Shown one piece after another: positions 1 to 8,972 of a stretch of DNA of 64,000 bases. Position numbers and translations under genes: made by a program. The notes below the pieces were generated by a model, which did no database searches, was not told the DNA's origin, and saw only the letters and a list, made by a program, of their open reading frames with translations. The stretch is from Micromonospora ferruginea (lineage in GTDB: Bacteria; Actinomycetota; Actinomycetes; Mycobacteriales; Micromonosporaceae): the NCBI RefSeq assembly GCF_013694245.2, contig NZ_CP059322.2, forward strand, positions 1,174,001-1,238,000, given 5' to 3'. The stretch's first letter is position 1. Every line of letters starts with the position of its first letter.

Positions 1-222
1 GAGCGGGGCGACTGGGTGCGCGCGTACCTGGTCCTCTACGGCCGGCACGTGGGGAACCTGGTCGGCATGGAGCCGACCGGACGCCGGTTCTCCGGCGAGC
101 AGATCCACCTCATCAAGCTCGTCGACGGCAAGATCCGCGACCACCGCGACTGGCCCGACTACCTGGGCACCTACCGCCAGCTCGACGAGCCCTGGCCGAC
201 CGCCGAGGGCTGGCGGCACTGA
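1..222 (+). CDS. SnoaL-like cyclase/NTF2-fold protein, C-terminal part (partial)
   Basis: The window opens inside this reading frame, so the N-terminus is missing; 73 codons remain before the TGA. The end carries a typical SnoaL/ester-cyclase pattern: a strand ending in G-E-Q-I-H-L-I-K, then V-D-G-K-I, and a D-W-x-D-Y-L-G segment that closes the cone-shaped NTF2 fold. Known members shape aromatic polyketide intermediates or act as small isomerases and hydrolases. A strong terminator-like palindrome follows at 234-263, so this is probably the last gene of an upstream transcription unit. With the NmrA-type reductases that follow, it suggests the edge of an aromatic polyketide cluster. Family assignment is fair; the reaction is unknown. 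Confidence 0.65.
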   Translation, partial: ERGDWVRAYLVLYGRHVGNLVGMEPTGRRFSGEQIHLIKLVDGKIRDHRDWPDYLGTYRQLDEPWPTAEGWRH

Positions 223-233
223 CCGACGTCGCC

Positions 234-263
234 GCCGCCGGGGACCGGCCGGTCCCCGGCGGC
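234..263 (+). terminator. Perfect 30-bp GC palindrome, terminator-like
   Basis: Arms of 15 bp (234-248 and 249-263) pair without mismatch and are followed by TTCCGTT. It lies between the partial cyclase gene and the next gene. It has no long U-tract, as is usual for high-GC actinomycete terminators. Confidence 0.6.
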
Positions 264-289
264 TTCCGTTCCGAGCGAAGGAGCAACCG

Positions 290-1132
290 ATGATCCTTGT
301 CACCGGCGCGACCGGCAAGGTGGGCGGGCACGTGCTGACCCGCCTGCGGGAGGCGGGCCGCCCGGTCCGCGCCCTCAGCCGCGATCCCGCGCGGGCCGGC
401 CTGCCGGCCGACGTCGAGACCGTGCCCGGCAGCCCGGCCGACGTCGAGGCCGCCACCGCGGCGCTGACCGGCGTGGACGCGGCGTTCGTCTGCCTGGTGG
501 GTGACGTGGAGCCGCAGGCCCGGGCGTTCGCCGAGGCGATCCGCCGGGTCGGTGGGGTCCGGCGCCTGGTGCTGCTCTCCTCGTCGGCGGTGCTGCACCC
601 GGTGCGGCACCGGATCGGCGACGAGCACCGGGCCGCCGAGGAGGCGATCGGCGCCGCCGCGCCGGACGCGACGCTGCTGCGGCCGGGCCCGTTCCACACC
701 AACGCGCTGTGGTGGGCCAAGACGATCCGCGAGCAGGGCACGGTCCGCTGTCTGGTGGGCAACACCCCGGGCGCCCCGGTGGACCCGGACGACTTGGCCG
801 CGCTCGCGGTCGCCGCGCTGACCGGGGACGGGCACGCCCGCCGCCGCTACGAGGTGACCGGCCCGGAGGTGCTCACCTCCGCGGAGCAGGCGCGGGTGCT
901 GTCCGACGAGTTGGGTCGCGAACTGGCCTTCGAGGTGGCGAGCCCGGACGACGTCGTCGCCATGTTCGCCGGCATCACCGGCGACCGGCCCGCCGCCGAG
1001 TCCAACGTGGCCGCGCTGCACAGTCCCGCCGTTCCGTGGGGACGCACCACCGGCACCCTGGAGCGGGTGCTCGGCCGCAAGCCCCGCACGTTCCGCGAGT
1101 GGGCCGCCGCGAACGCCCACCTGTTCCGATGA
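290..1132 (+). CDS. NmrA-type NAD(P)-binding reductase/epimerase-fold protein
   Basis: A 280-residue atypical short-chain dehydrogenase. The N-terminus has the dinucleotide loop T-G-A-T-G-K-V-G-G (residues 5-13) and an Arg-rich strand-2 end (R-A-L-S-R-D-P) that favours NADPH. The SSS motif in the middle lacks a classical YxxxK, which is usual for the NmrA/azoreductase-like group. AAGGAG at 278-283 supports the ATG at 290. It is followed after 23 nt by a second NmrA-type gene, and a third copy lies at 23120. In natural-product clusters such proteins reduce ketones or quinones, but some only sense NADP. The substrate is not evident. Confidence 0.8.
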   Translation: MILVTGATGKVGGHVLTRLREAGRPVRALSRDPARAGLPADVETVPGSPADVEAATAALTGVDAAFVCLVGDVEPQARAFAEAIRRVGGVRRLVLLSSSAVLHPVRHRIGDEHRAAEEAIGAAAPDATLLRPGPFHTNALWWAKTIREQGTVRCLVGNTPGAPVDPDDLAALAVAALTGDGHARRRYEVTGPEVLTSAEQARVLSDELGRELAFEVASPDDVVAMFAGITGDRPAAESNVAALHSPAVPWGRTTGTLERVLGRKPRTFREWAAANAHLFR

Positions 1133-1155
1133 CCACCTCCGGAAAGGAACCGTCG

Positions 1156-2052
1156 ATGCCCGACGACCGCACCATCCTCGTCACCGGTGCCACCGGCACC
1201 CAGGGCGGCGCCACCGTGCGGGCCCTGCTCGCCCGGGGTCGGCCGGTGCGCGCGTTGGTCCGCGACCCGGACGGCGAGGCCGCCCGCGCGCTCGCCGCCG
1301 ACAAGAACGTCTCGCTGGTGCGCGGCGACCTGTCGGATCCGGCGTCGCTGCGCGCCGCCATGGCCGGCGTGCACGGGGTGTTCAGCGTGCAGACGTTCAT
1401 GGCCCCCGGTGGGTTGGGGGCCGAGGTCCGCCAGGGCCGTGCGGTCGCGGAGGCGGCGGCCGCCACCGGGGTACGCCACGTGGTCTACAGCTCGGTCGGC
1501 GGCGCGGACCGGGCCAGCGGGGTGCCGCACTTCGAGAGCAAGTGGGCGATCGAACGGCACCTGCGCCGGCTGGGGGTGCCCACCACCGTGGTGCGCCCGA
1601 CCTTCTTCATGGACAACTTCCTCGGCTTCGGTCCGGAGGTGGTCGACGGCGCGCTGGTGGTCCGGCTGGCGCTCGCGCCGTCGACACGGGTGCAGCTCGT
1701 CGCCGCGGAGGACATCGGCCGGTTGGCGGCGACCGCGTTCGACGAGCCGGAGGAGTTCGTGGGGCGCGCGGTCGAGCTGGCCGGCGACGAGCTGACCGGC
1801 CCGGAGATGGCGCGGTGTTTCGGCGCCGTGGCCGGGATGCCGGCCCGGTTCGAGCCGCTGGAGCTGGCCGAGGTGGCGGCGAACCCGTGGATCCCGTACA
1901 GCCACGAGATCGCGGTGATGTTCGAGTGGTTCCAGACCGACGGCTACGCCGCGGACATCGCCGCGCTGCGGACCCGGCTGCCGGGCCTGTACACGTTCGC
2001 CGACTGGCTGCGCGCGGTGGACTGGCGACCGCCGGTGCCGTCGGTGGCCTGA
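1156..2052 (+). CDS. NmrA/HSCARG-like NAD(P)-binding protein
   Basis: A 298-residue protein opening with T-G-A-T-G-T-Q-G-G (residues 10-18). It has an R-x-x-V-R-D-P segment for the adenosine phosphate and a later F-M-D-N-F-L motif typical of the NmrA/HSCARG family. The start at 1156 is chosen because GGAAAGGAA sits just upstream and the reductase fold begins immediately; the frame stays open much further upstream but in a shadow of the preceding gene. It is probably co-transcribed with 290-1132. The role could be tailoring reduction or redox sensing. Confidence 0.8.
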   Translation: MPDDRTILVTGATGTQGGATVRALLARGRPVRALVRDPDGEAARALAADKNVSLVRGDLSDPASLRAAMAGVHGVFSVQTFMAPGGLGAEVRQGRAVAEAAAATGVRHVVYSSVGGADRASGVPHFESKWAIERHLRRLGVPTTVVRPTFFMDNFLGFGPEVVDGALVVRLALAPSTRVQLVAAEDIGRLAATAFDEPEEFVGRAVELAGDELTGPEMARCFGAVAGMPARFEPLELAEVAANPWIPYSHEIAVMFEWFQTDGYAADIAALRTRLPGLYTFADWLRAVDWRPPVPSVA

Positions 2053-2080
2053 CCGGAGGGGGAGGACGCACCCGCGCGTA

Positions 2081-2101
2081 TCTTGTATCGTACGGCATAC
2101 G
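2081..2101 (+). promoter_or_regulatory. Operator-like inverted repeat upstream of the first TetR gene
   Basis: An AT-richer patch with CGTACG and GCATAC half-sites (TATCGTACGGCATAC) lies about 23 nt before the TetR start. It resembles, more loosely, the TACSGTAYG sites at 3021, 16202 and 24008. It is probably an autoregulatory operator overlapping the promoter. Confidence 0.4.
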
Positions 2102-2123
2102 GGATCGATGGACGGAGGGGTGG

Positions 2124-2912
2124 ATGCGGCCGGACGAGCGGGGTCGGGGAACGGCCGACCCGGCCCGGAGTCTCGCGTTGCTGTGGAGCCGGCGCGGTCC
2201 GGACGCCCGCAGCAGATCCAACCTCGGGCTGGAGCGGATCGCCCGGGTGGCGATCGAGACGTGCGACGCCGAGGGCCTGGGTGAGCTGTCCATGCGTCGG
2301 CTCGCCCAGGCGCTCGGCGTGGGCGTGATGTCGCTCTACACCTACGTGCCCGGCAAGGCCGAGCTGATCGACCTGATGGTCGACACGGTCTACGGCGAGG
2401 TGGTCGGGCCGGCGGTGCCGTCGGACGGGTGGCGGGCCGGCCTGGAGCGGGTGGCGCGGGACAACTGGTCCCTGCGGCGCCGGCACCCCTGGCTGTTGCG
2501 CATCCCGGTGGGTCGGCCTCCGCTCGGCCCGCACGCCATGGCCAAGTACGAGTACGAACTCCGGGCGGTCGAGGGGATCGGGCTGACCGAGGTGGAGATG
2601 GACTCGGTGGTGCACCTGGTCACCGACTACGCCGAGGGGGTGGCCCGGCGGGCCGTCGACGCGTCGGTCCTGGAGCGGGAGAGCGGCATGACCGACGAGC
2701 AGTGGTGGCGGGTGTGCGGTCCGCTGCTCGGCGCGTTCGTGGACGGCTCGGTCTTCCCGACCGCGACCCGGGTCGGGTCCGCGGCGGGTGCCGCGCACGG
2801 CGGCTCCTACTCGCCGGAGCACGCGTTCGAGTTCGGGCTCGGGCGCCTGCTCGACGGCATCGAGGTCTTCATCGCGGCCCGGACCGCGGCGGCCGGTCGG
2901 TCCCCCCGCTGA
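2124..2912 (+). CDS. TetR family transcriptional regulator (TetR_C-type)
   Basis: A 262-residue repressor. The helix-turn-helix lies at about residues 33-75 (L-S-M-R-R-L-A-Q-A-L-G-V-G, then M-S-L-Y-T-Y-V-P-G-K), followed by a ligand domain with R-H-P-W-L-L and an F-E-F-G-L closing helix. This is the TetR_C subgroup seen with drug exporters. GGAGGGG directly before ATG 2124 fixes the start. The regulator lies just upstream of and co-directional with the DrrAB-like exporter, which makes that exporter a likely target. It is a close paralogue of the protein at 24039-24842, sharing the T-Y-V-P-G-K and M-V-D-T-V-Y-G blocks. Confidence 0.85.
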   Translation: MRPDERGRGTADPARSLALLWSRRGPDARSRSNLGLERIARVAIETCDAEGLGELSMRRLAQALGVGVMSLYTYVPGKAELIDLMVDTVYGEVVGPAVPSDGWRAGLERVARDNWSLRRRHPWLLRIPVGRPPLGPHAMAKYEYELRAVEGIGLTEVEMDSVVHLVTDYAEGVARRAVDASVLERESGMTDEQWWRVCGPLLGAFVDGSVFPTATRVGSAAGAAHGGSYSPEHAFEFGLGRLLDGIEVFIAARTAAAGRSPR

Positions 2913-2933
2913 CCGGTCGCCCGTCCGGGTGGC

Positions 2934-2970
2934 TCGCGCCCGGGCCGTCACCAGGACGGCCCGGGCGCGA
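2934..2970 (+). terminator. 16-bp perfect hairpin terminator after the TetR gene
   Basis: Arms 2934-2949 and 2955-2970 are fully complementary with a 5-nt loop (ACCAG). It separates the TetR gene from the exporter promoter at about 3011-3040. Confidence 0.65.
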
Positions 2971-3010
2971 TGGCTGTCCGGGCAGCGGCGACACGCGCTT
3001 CCGGGCTCCA

Positions 3011-3040
3011 CCGTATTGCTTACCGTATGATGTACGCTAG
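3011..3040 (+). promoter_or_regulatory. Promoter/operator of the ABC exporter operon with TACCGTATG core
   Basis: The segment contains the TACCGTATG core (3021-3029) followed by TGTACGCTAG (3031-3040). The 10-mer TGTACGCTAG recurs exactly at 16212-16221 before the SNF2 gene, also next to a TAC[C/G]GTA core. TATGAT or TACGCT could be the -10 box. It lies 40 nt before the ATPase start. Confidence 0.55.
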
Positions 3041-3080
3041 GGCCGACGACAGGGCCGGCACTGCTGAGGGAGGACGCGAC

Positions 3081-4157
3081 GTGACAGCGGGCAATCACGC
3101 GATCATCGCGGAGGGGCTGCGCAAGCGGTACGGCGACAAGTACGCCCTGGACGGGTTCGACCTGCGGGTCCCGCAGGGCACGGTGTGTGGACTGCTCGGC
3201 CCGAACGGCGCCGGCAAGACCACCTCGGTGCGGATCCTGTCCACCCTGCTGCGGTTCGACGAGGGGCGGGCCGAGGTCGCCGGCTTCGACATCGCCCGCC
3301 AGGCCGACCAGGTGCGCTACCGCATCGGCCTGGTCGGGCAGAACGCCGCGGTGGACGAGGTGCTCAGCGGCTACGAGAACCTGGTCATCTTCGGTCGGCT
3401 CTTCCACCTCGGCACGAAGCGGGCCCAGCAGCGCGCCACCGAGCTGCTGGAGCGCTTCGGCCTGGCCGACACCGGCGGCAAGCCGGTGAAGACCTACTCG
3501 GGCGGCATGCGGCGCCGGCTCGACCTGGCCGCCGGCATGATCCTCACCCCGTCGGTGCTGTTCCTCGACGAGCCGACCACCGGCCTGGACCCGCGCAGCC
3601 GCAACGAGGTCTGGGAGTCGGTCCGCGAGCTGGTCCGCTCCGGCACCACCGTGCTGCTCACCACGCAGTACCTGGACGAGGCCGACCAGCTCGCCGACCA
3701 GATCTCGGTGATCGACACCGGTCGGGTCATCGCCGAGGGCACGCCCGACGAGTTGAAGTCGCGCCTCGGCGGCGACCGCATCGACCTCGTGGTGCACGAC
3801 GCGGGCGACCTGGCCGCCGCCGCCGCGCAGCTACGCCTGGTCGCCAGCGCGGAGCCGGAGGTGGACCCCGACCGCCGCTTCGTCAGCGCCCAGGTCGGCA
3901 ACCGGGCCAGCGCGTTGACCGAGGTGCTGCGGGCGCTCGACGCCGGCGGCGTCGCGGTGGAGGACGTGGCGCTGCGCCGTCCGACGCTCGACGAGGTGTT
4001 CCTGCACCTGACCGGCCGCCGCCCGCAGAGCGCCGAGGAGACCGCGGCCGAGGAGAAGGCGAAGAAGTCCAAGAAGGGCAAGGGGCGCAAGGGGCGCGGC
4101 GACGAGCCGAAGCCGGGCGCGCCGCGCTCGGAGAACGTCGAGGAGGTGCCCGCGTGA
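3081..4157 (+). CDS. ABC transporter ATP-binding protein, DrrA-like drug exporter
   Basis: A 358-residue ATPase. Walker A G-P-N-G-A-G-K-T is at 40-47, the signature Y-S-G-G-M at about 139, Walker B L-F-L-D-E-P near 163, then a T-T-Q-Y-L-D-E-A-D switch typical of the DrrA (daunorubicin resistance) family. The DrrA-type C-terminal domain is followed by a Lys/Glu-rich tail (about 320-345). GTG 3081 is selected because GAGGGAGG lies 8 nt upstream; the longer frame would run through the promoter. The stop overlaps the permease start as GTGA. With that permease it should form a self-resistance or product-export pump, probably under control of the adjacent TetR. Confidence 0.9.
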   Translation: MTAGNHAIIAEGLRKRYGDKYALDGFDLRVPQGTVCGLLGPNGAGKTTSVRILSTLLRFDEGRAEVAGFDIARQADQVRYRIGLVGQNAAVDEVLSGYENLVIFGRLFHLGTKRAQQRATELLERFGLADTGGKPVKTYSGGMRRRLDLAAGMILTPSVLFLDEPTTGLDPRSRNEVWESVRELVRSGTTVLLTTQYLDEADQLADQISVIDTGRVIAEGTPDELKSRLGGDRIDLVVHDAGDLAAAAAQLRLVASAEPEVDPDRRFVSAQVGNRASALTEVLRALDAGGVAVEDVALRRPTLDEVFLHLTGRRPQSAEETAAEEKAKKSKKGKGRKGRGDEPKPGAPRSENVEEVPA

Positions 4158-4987
4158 CGAGCGCGACCCTGCCCACCGCGGTCAGCCCGGACGTCGTGCC
4201 CGGGCGGCCGTCCCTGCTCGCCGACAGCGTCACCCTGACCCGGCGCAGCCTGGCGCACTGGCGCCGCAACCCGGGGCCGCTGATCGCGTCGCTGGGCTTC
4301 AACATCGTCATGGTGCTGATGTTCGCCTACCTGTTCGGCGGCGCCCTCCAGGTGCCCGGCGGCGGCAGCTACCGCGAGTTCCTGATGCCCGGCATGTTCG
4401 CCATGACCATGGTGTTCGGCATCAGCCTCACCACGCTGGCCGTCTCCGCCGACATGGACCGCGGCGTCACCGACCGGTTCCGGTCGATGCCGGTGTCGCC
4501 GCTGGCCCCGCTGATCGGCCGGGCCGTGGCCGACATGCTGTTCGCGGTGGTCACCCTGGCGGTGATGGTGCTCGCCGGGCTCGCCGTCGGGTGGCGGGCG
4601 CACGGCGGCGTCGGCGACACGCTCGCCGCGTTCGGGCTGATCCTGCTGCTGCGCTTCGCCCTGGTCTGGGTCGGCATCTTCCTGGGCCTGGTGATGAAGG
4701 GCCAGGAGGCGGTCGCCGGCGTGCAGACGCTGGAGTTCCCGCTCGGCTTCCTGTCGAACGCGTTCGTGGCGCCGTCCACCATGCCCGCGTGGCTCGGTGC
4801 GGTGGCCGAGTGGAACCCGCTGTCGGCCACCGTCGGCGCCATCCGCGAACTCTTCGACAACCCCGGCTGGGGCGGCGACTCCTGGGTGGTCTCCCACTAC
4901 CCGGTGATGGCCGTCGTGTGGCCGCTGGTGCTGGTCGCCATCTTCCTGCCGCTGTCGCTCAGCAAGTACCGCTCCTTGAGTAACTGA
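4154..4987 (+). CDS. ABC-2 type transporter permease, DrrB-like
   Basis: A 277-residue membrane protein with six predicted membrane spans: the first near 48-66, and the last near 245-265 before S-L-S-K-Y-R. The R-x-M-P-V-S-P-L-A motif after the second span is characteristic of ABC-2/DrrB permeases. Start GTG 4154 overlaps the ATPase stop, so translation is coupled. It is the membrane half of the exporter and ends at a strong hairpin (5025-5063). Confidence 0.9.
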   Translation: MTSATLPTAVSPDVVPGRPSLLADSVTLTRRSLAHWRRNPGPLIASLGFNIVMVLMFAYLFGGALQVPGGGSYREFLMPGMFAMTMVFGISLTTLAVSADMDRGVTDRFRSMPVSPLAPLIGRAVADMLFAVVTLAVMVLAGLAVGWRAHGGVGDTLAAFGLILLLRFALVWVGIFLGLVMKGQEAVAGVQTLEFPLGFLSNAFVAPSTMPAWLGAVAEWNPLSATVGAIRELFDNPGWGGDSWVVSHYPVMAVVWPLVLVAIFLPLSLSKYRSLSN

Positions 4988-5024
4988 CGAGTTGTCCGCC
5001 AGTGGCACGCCGCACCATGGGCGC

Positions 5025-5063
5025 AGCTGCCCCCGACCGACGGGAGTCGGCCCGGGGGCAGCT
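5025..5063 (+). terminator. Hairpin terminator after the exporter operon
   Basis: AGCTGCCCCC (5025-5034) pairs with GGGGGCAGCT (5054-5063), and the stem is followed by CGTTGTT. It lies between the permease stop and the hydrolase start. Confidence 0.6.
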
Positions 5064-5099
5064 CGTTGTTCGGACGGGGGAGCCCCGAGGAGGAAGACC

Positions 5100-6200
5100 T
5101 TGCGCACCAGAGCCCTGCCCGCCGTCACCGCCGCCGTGGTGGCGGCGACGGCCCTGATCCCGCTCGCCCCGCCCGCGCGGGCGGCCGGTCCGACCCACAC
5201 CGCCGTCCCGGTGTCCGCGACCACGCCGGGGACGCCGGCCATCCGTCCCGCCGGCCTGCTGCCGATGCGGTGCCGGGCGCTCACCTTCCCGGTGGCGCTC
5301 ACCGCGGGCGGCCCGGTCGACCAGCGGATCAGCGCCACGCTCTGCCTGCCGTCGCGCGGGCGGGTCCGGACGCTCCAACTGCTCATCCCCGGCGGCACGT
5401 ACGGCCAGGCCTACTGGTTCCTGCGCGGCGACCCGCGCCGCCCGTCGTACGTCGAGACGATGACCGCCGCCGGGCACGCCGTGCTGGTGGTCGACCGGCT
5501 CGGTGCCGGCGCCAGCTCGGCGCCACCGTTCGACAGGTACGCCCCGGACACCCAGAGCGCGGTGATGACGCAACTGCTCCGGGCCGTCCGGCGCGGTGAC
5601 GTGATCGGCCGCCGGTTCGACAAGGTGGTGCTCGTCGGCCACTCCTTCGGGTCCACGCTCGCGCGCACCATGGCCATCCGGCACCCGCGGTGGGTCGACG
5701 GGCTGGTGCTGACCGCGGAGGCCAGCGCCCGGGTGGAGATCCCCTGGGACGAGGTGATCCACTCCGCCGCGGACGACCCGGTTCTCGCCGGTCGCGACCT
5801 CGACCCGGCCTACTACACCACCCGGCCGGGCGCCCGCGGCACCTGGTTCTACGAGCGGGCCGGCGCGGACCCGCGGGTGGTGCGGCTGGACGAGCTGACC
5901 AAGCAGGCCGACGTCTACACCGAGGAGCACCCGACGCCGGACCAGAACGCGGCGATCCGGGTGCCCGTGCTCATCGTCGTCGGCCAGCGCGACAAGCTGG
6001 TCTGCGGTCCGGAGGGCAGTGACTGCGCCAGCTCGGCGTCGCTGTACCACCAGGAGCGGCGGTGGTACCCGAACGCGCGGCTGCGGGTCGAGGTGGTCGG
6101 CCGGACCGGCCACGCGCTCAACCTGCACCGCACCGCGCCGGGCTGGATCGGCCGCACCCGCACCTGGCTCGAGCACAGCATGCGCGCCGGGCGTCGCTGA
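5100..6200 (+). CDS. Secreted alpha/beta-hydrolase
   Basis: A 366-residue exported hydrolase. A Sec signal peptide occupies residues 1-29 (M-R-T-R, hydrophobic core, A-R-A-A cut). The nucleophile elbow G-H-S-F-G-S has Ser182. A V-G-Q-R-D-K-L acid turn and a late G-H-A-L-N-L His complete the triad. A TTG start at 5100 is chosen because GAGGAGGAAG lies just upstream and the signal peptide begins there; no ATG or GTG fits. Its own terminator follows at 6217-6246. The substrate (ester, lactone or peptide) is unknown. It stands alone between export functions and may not belong to the pathway. Confidence 0.75.
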   Translation: MRTRALPAVTAAVVAATALIPLAPPARAAGPTHTAVPVSATTPGTPAIRPAGLLPMRCRALTFPVALTAGGPVDQRISATLCLPSRGRVRTLQLLIPGGTYGQAYWFLRGDPRRPSYVETMTAAGHAVLVVDRLGAGASSAPPFDRYAPDTQSAVMTQLLRAVRRGDVIGRRFDKVVLVGHSFGSTLARTMAIRHPRWVDGLVLTAEASARVEIPWDEVIHSAADDPVLAGRDLDPAYYTTRPGARGTWFYERAGADPRVVRLDELTKQADVYTEEHPTPDQNAAIRVPVLIVVGQRDKLVCGPEGSDCASSASLYHQERRWYPNARLRVEVVGRTGHALNLHRTAPGWIGRTRTWLEHSMRAGRR

Positions 6201-6216
6201 GCCCCGGGCACGCGAC

Positions 6217-6246
6217 GGGGGCCGGTGGGACGTCCCACCGGCCCCC
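6217..6246. terminator. Perfect 30-bp palindrome between convergent genes
   Basis: Fifteen bases each side of 6231/6232 are exactly complementary. It lies between the hydrolase stop (6200) and the convergent MFS gene stop (6268), so it can serve both strands. Confidence 0.7.
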
Positions 6247-6267
6247 GCACCGTCTCCGGCGTACCGC

Positions 6268-7719
6268 TCACCGGCGAGCGACCGGCCGACGGCGGATGAA
6301 CAGCGCGACCAGCAGCGTGGCGACGGCGAACACCGCGCCCGCGACGAAGGCGGCGGACATGCCGTGCAGGAACGCGTACCCGGGCACCGCCTCCGCCGGC
6401 AGGCCGACCGGCGGGGTGGTGGCCGCCCGGGTGCTCGCCGCCGTCATGACGGTGACCAGGACCGCCAGCGCGAGCGACGCGCCCAGCGTGGTCGTCGCGG
6501 TGATCACGCTCGACGCCGAGCCGGTCTCGTCGTCGTTGACCCCGGAGGTGCCCAGCACGGTCGCCGGGATGGTGCCCAGGGCGATGCCCGCGCCCAGCAG
6601 CAGCAGCGCCGGCAGCACGTCGGTCGGGTAGCGGGTGTCCAGGTCCAGCCGGGACAGCAGCAGGTTCGAGCCGATGAGCATCACCGCGCCGAGGACCACG
6701 AGCGGTCGGGCGCCGATCCTCGGTTGCAGCTTGACCACCACGCCGGCGAGGGCCAGCAGCGTCGCCGTCACCGGCAGGAACGCCAGCGCGGCCTGCATCG
6801 GCGAGTAGCCGAGGCCCTGCTGCAGGAACTGGGTGAGGAAGAAGAGCTGGCCGATCTGGCTGCCCTGCACCAGCAGCACCGCCAGGTAGGCGCACACCCG
6901 GTCCCGGTCGGCGAACAACCGCGGCACCACGATCGGCTGTCGGGCGCGCCGTTCGACGAAGACGAAGACGGCGATCAGGGCGAGCCCGGCCGCGACCAGG
7001 AGCTGCACGGTCGCGTCGCGCCAGCCCTCGCTGCCCACCGCGGACAGCGCCCAGACCAGCGCGGCGACGCCGAGCGCCGAGCTGAGCGCGCCGGCCACGT
7101 CGAAGCGGCCCGGGTGCGGCGGCGTCTCCCGGACCACGAACGGCGCGGCCAGCAGCACCAGCAGGCCGACCGGCACGTTGAGCATGAGCACCCACCGCCA
7201 GGAACTGGCCGAGGTGACGGTGCCGGCGAGCAGCAGCCCCAGCGCCGCGCCGAGCCCGCCCACCGCCGTGTAGACGGCGATCGCGCGGCGGCGCAGCGGC
7301 CCCTCGGCGAACATGCTCACGATCAGCGCCAGCACGCAGGGCGCGGTGAGCGCCGCGCCCACCCCCTGCACCGCCCGCGCGGTGATCAGCATCCACGGTT
7401 CGGTGGCCAGCCCGCGGGCCAGGCAGGCCAGCGAGAACAGCGCGACGCCGGTGAGGAACACCTTCCGCCGGCCGAGGATGTCCCCGGCCCGGCCGCCGAG
7501 CAGCAGCAGGCCGCCGTAGGTGAGCAGGTAGGCGTTGATCACCCAGGACAGCGCCACCGGGCCGAGGGACAGGTCGGTGCTCATCCCGGGCAGCGCGATG
7601 TTCACGATCATCTCGTCGACCAGGATCATCGTCTGGCCGGCCACGACGACCGCCAGCGCGAGGCCGTACCGGTGCGGGGCGCGAACCGCCGACGGCGCGG
7701 CGGTCAGGGACGTGGACAT
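6268..7719 (-). CDS. MFS drug transporter, DHA2 family (14 TMS)
   Basis: A 483-residue integral membrane protein with 14 hydrophobic segments. DHA2 hallmarks include V-D-E-M-I-V-N-I-A-L-P in helix 1, the G-R-A-G-D-I-L-G-R-R-K loop after helix 2, and a motif-C-like stretch (G-G-L-G-A-A-L-G) in helix 5. These proton antiporters export antibiotics or quaternary compounds. Start ATG at 7719 is preceded by AGGAGCACCGAG. It probably shares a transcript with the EamA gene whose stop lies 40 nt upstream at 7760. Within the cluster it is a second efflux or resistance candidate. Confidence 0.9.
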   Translation of the reverse strand: MSTSLTAAPSAVRAPHRYGLALAVVVAGQTMILVDEMIVNIALPGMSTDLSLGPVALSWVINAYLLTYGGLLLLGGRAGDILGRRKVFLTGVALFSLACLARGLATEPWMLITARAVQGVGAALTAPCVLALIVSMFAEGPLRRRAIAVYTAVGGLGAALGLLLAGTVTSASSWRWVLMLNVPVGLLVLLAAPFVVRETPPHPGRFDVAGALSSALGVAALVWALSAVGSEGWRDATVQLLVAAGLALIAVFVFVERRARQPIVVPRLFADRDRVCAYLAVLLVQGSQIGQLFFLTQFLQQGLGYSPMQAALAFLPVTATLLALAGVVVKLQPRIGARPLVVLGAVMLIGSNLLLSRLDLDTRYPTDVLPALLLLGAGIALGTIPATVLGTSGVNDDETGSASSVITATTTLGASLALAVLVTVMTAASTRAATTPPVGLPAEAVPGYAFLHGMSAAFVAGAVFAVATLLVALFIRRRPVARR

Positions 7720-7759
7720 CTCGGTGCTCCTGACTCGTGGTGGGCCGGCCGGGCGGGCA

Positions 7760-8767
7760 TCAGATCGCCCGCCGGTGCGCGGCGGTGCGGGAGCCGGCGG
7801 GCCGGCCGACGGCCGGCGTGACCGGCCGTGCCGGCGCGTCCGGGCCGGCGGGCTCGGCGTCCACGTCGGCCGGTTCGGCGGACCCGGCCGGCCCGGTGCC
7901 GAGGCGGGCCACCAGCACGCCGACCGCCGCGACGACCATGCCGACCACCTGGAGCGCGGTGAGCGGGGCGTCCTCCAGCCAGACGCTGCCCAGCAGCAGC
8001 ACCACCGGCACCAGGTAGAGCACGGTCGACGACAGGACCGGGCCGTCGTCGCGGACCATCCGGACGAAGAACGTGAAGACCACGGCGGTGTTGAGGATGC
8101 CGAGCACCGCCAGCGCGATCAGCACCTCCGACGACCAGGTGGGCGCCGGACCCCAGTCCTGCCAGGTCAGCGTCAGCGCCGCCCAGGCCACGCCGAACAG
8201 CGCCTGGGTGGCCGAGAGCACCAGCGGGCGCATGTTCTCCTCGCGCATGACGCGCACCATGTAGAACAGCGCGTACCCGTACGCCACCGCGGCCACGAAG
8301 TTGATCAGCGAGCTCCAGGTGAACCAGCGGGAGACCTGCTCCCACGGCGGGAACATCAGCAGCACGCCGGCGAACCCGATCAGCACGCCGGCCACCGTCC
8401 GCCCGCCGACGGCGCGCTCGCGCAGCAGCGGCGCGAGCAGCAGCGCCCACAGCGGCACGCTGGCGTTGAACACCGACACCACGCCGACGTCCTCACCCGT
8501 GGCGTCCGGCACGATCTGCACCAGCAGCACCGGCAACGCGTTGACCAGGAAGGCGACCAGCAGCAGGCGGAGCCAGACGTCGGGGCGTCGGGGCAGCGCC
8601 GCGCCGGTCAGCACGACGATCGCCAGCATGGCCACCGCGCCGATCGCGACCCGGACGAGGCTGAACTGGGTGGGGTTCATCCCGCCGAGCGCCATCTTGA
8701 TCCAGAAGTACGTCGAGCCCCACATCAGGGCCACCGCGCCGAAGCGCATCAATCCACCACGACTCAT
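7760..8767 (-). CDS. EamA/DMT superfamily permease
   Basis: A 335-residue protein with ten membrane spans and two EamA repeats (about 5-135 and 150-285), followed by a hydrophilic Ala/Pro-rich tail. It starts with M-S-R-G-G and A-L-M-W-G-S-T-Y-F, a typical EamA opening. ATG at 8767 is chosen because GAGGGATCG precedes it; the frame remains open further upstream without membrane-protein character. Members export amino acids, sugars or small metabolites. It is divergent from the SnoaL-like gene at 8973. Confidence 0.85.
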   Translation of the reverse strand: MSRGGLMRFGAVALMWGSTYFWIKMALGGMNPTQFSLVRVAIGAVAMLAIVVLTGAALPRRPDVWLRLLLVAFLVNALPVLLVQIVPDATGEDVGVVSVFNASVPLWALLLAPLLRERAVGGRTVAGVLIGFAGVLLMFPPWEQVSRWFTWSSLINFVAAVAYGYALFYMVRVMREENMRPLVLSATQALFGVAWAALTLTWQDWGPAPTWSSEVLIALAVLGILNTAVVFTFFVRMVRDDGPVLSSTVLYLVPVVLLLGSVWLEDAPLTALQVVGMVVAAVGVLVARLGTGPAGSAEPADVDAEPAGPDAPARPVTPAVGRPAGSRTAAHRRAI

Positions 8768-8972
8768 CGTCGATCCCTCTCGCGAAGCGTCGGCCGGTCC
8801 GGCCGGCTGGGCTGCGTCACAGGCTTCTGGCCACGGATCGAGCGCCGCCGGAGAACCGCTGGACGCGGCGCGGGGCCGTGTCCCGTCCACGCCGCCAGCG
8901 GTCCTCCAGCGGCACCGGGAAGCATCGCGGTCACCGACACCGCCGAGCAGACGCGGAGAGAGGGCGGCACCG

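Noticed and set aside
113..1120. Long antisense reading frames opposite most real genes
   Set aside because: They are Arg/Ala/Gly-rich, have no ribosome sites or family motifs, and follow from the G/C bias at third codon positions.
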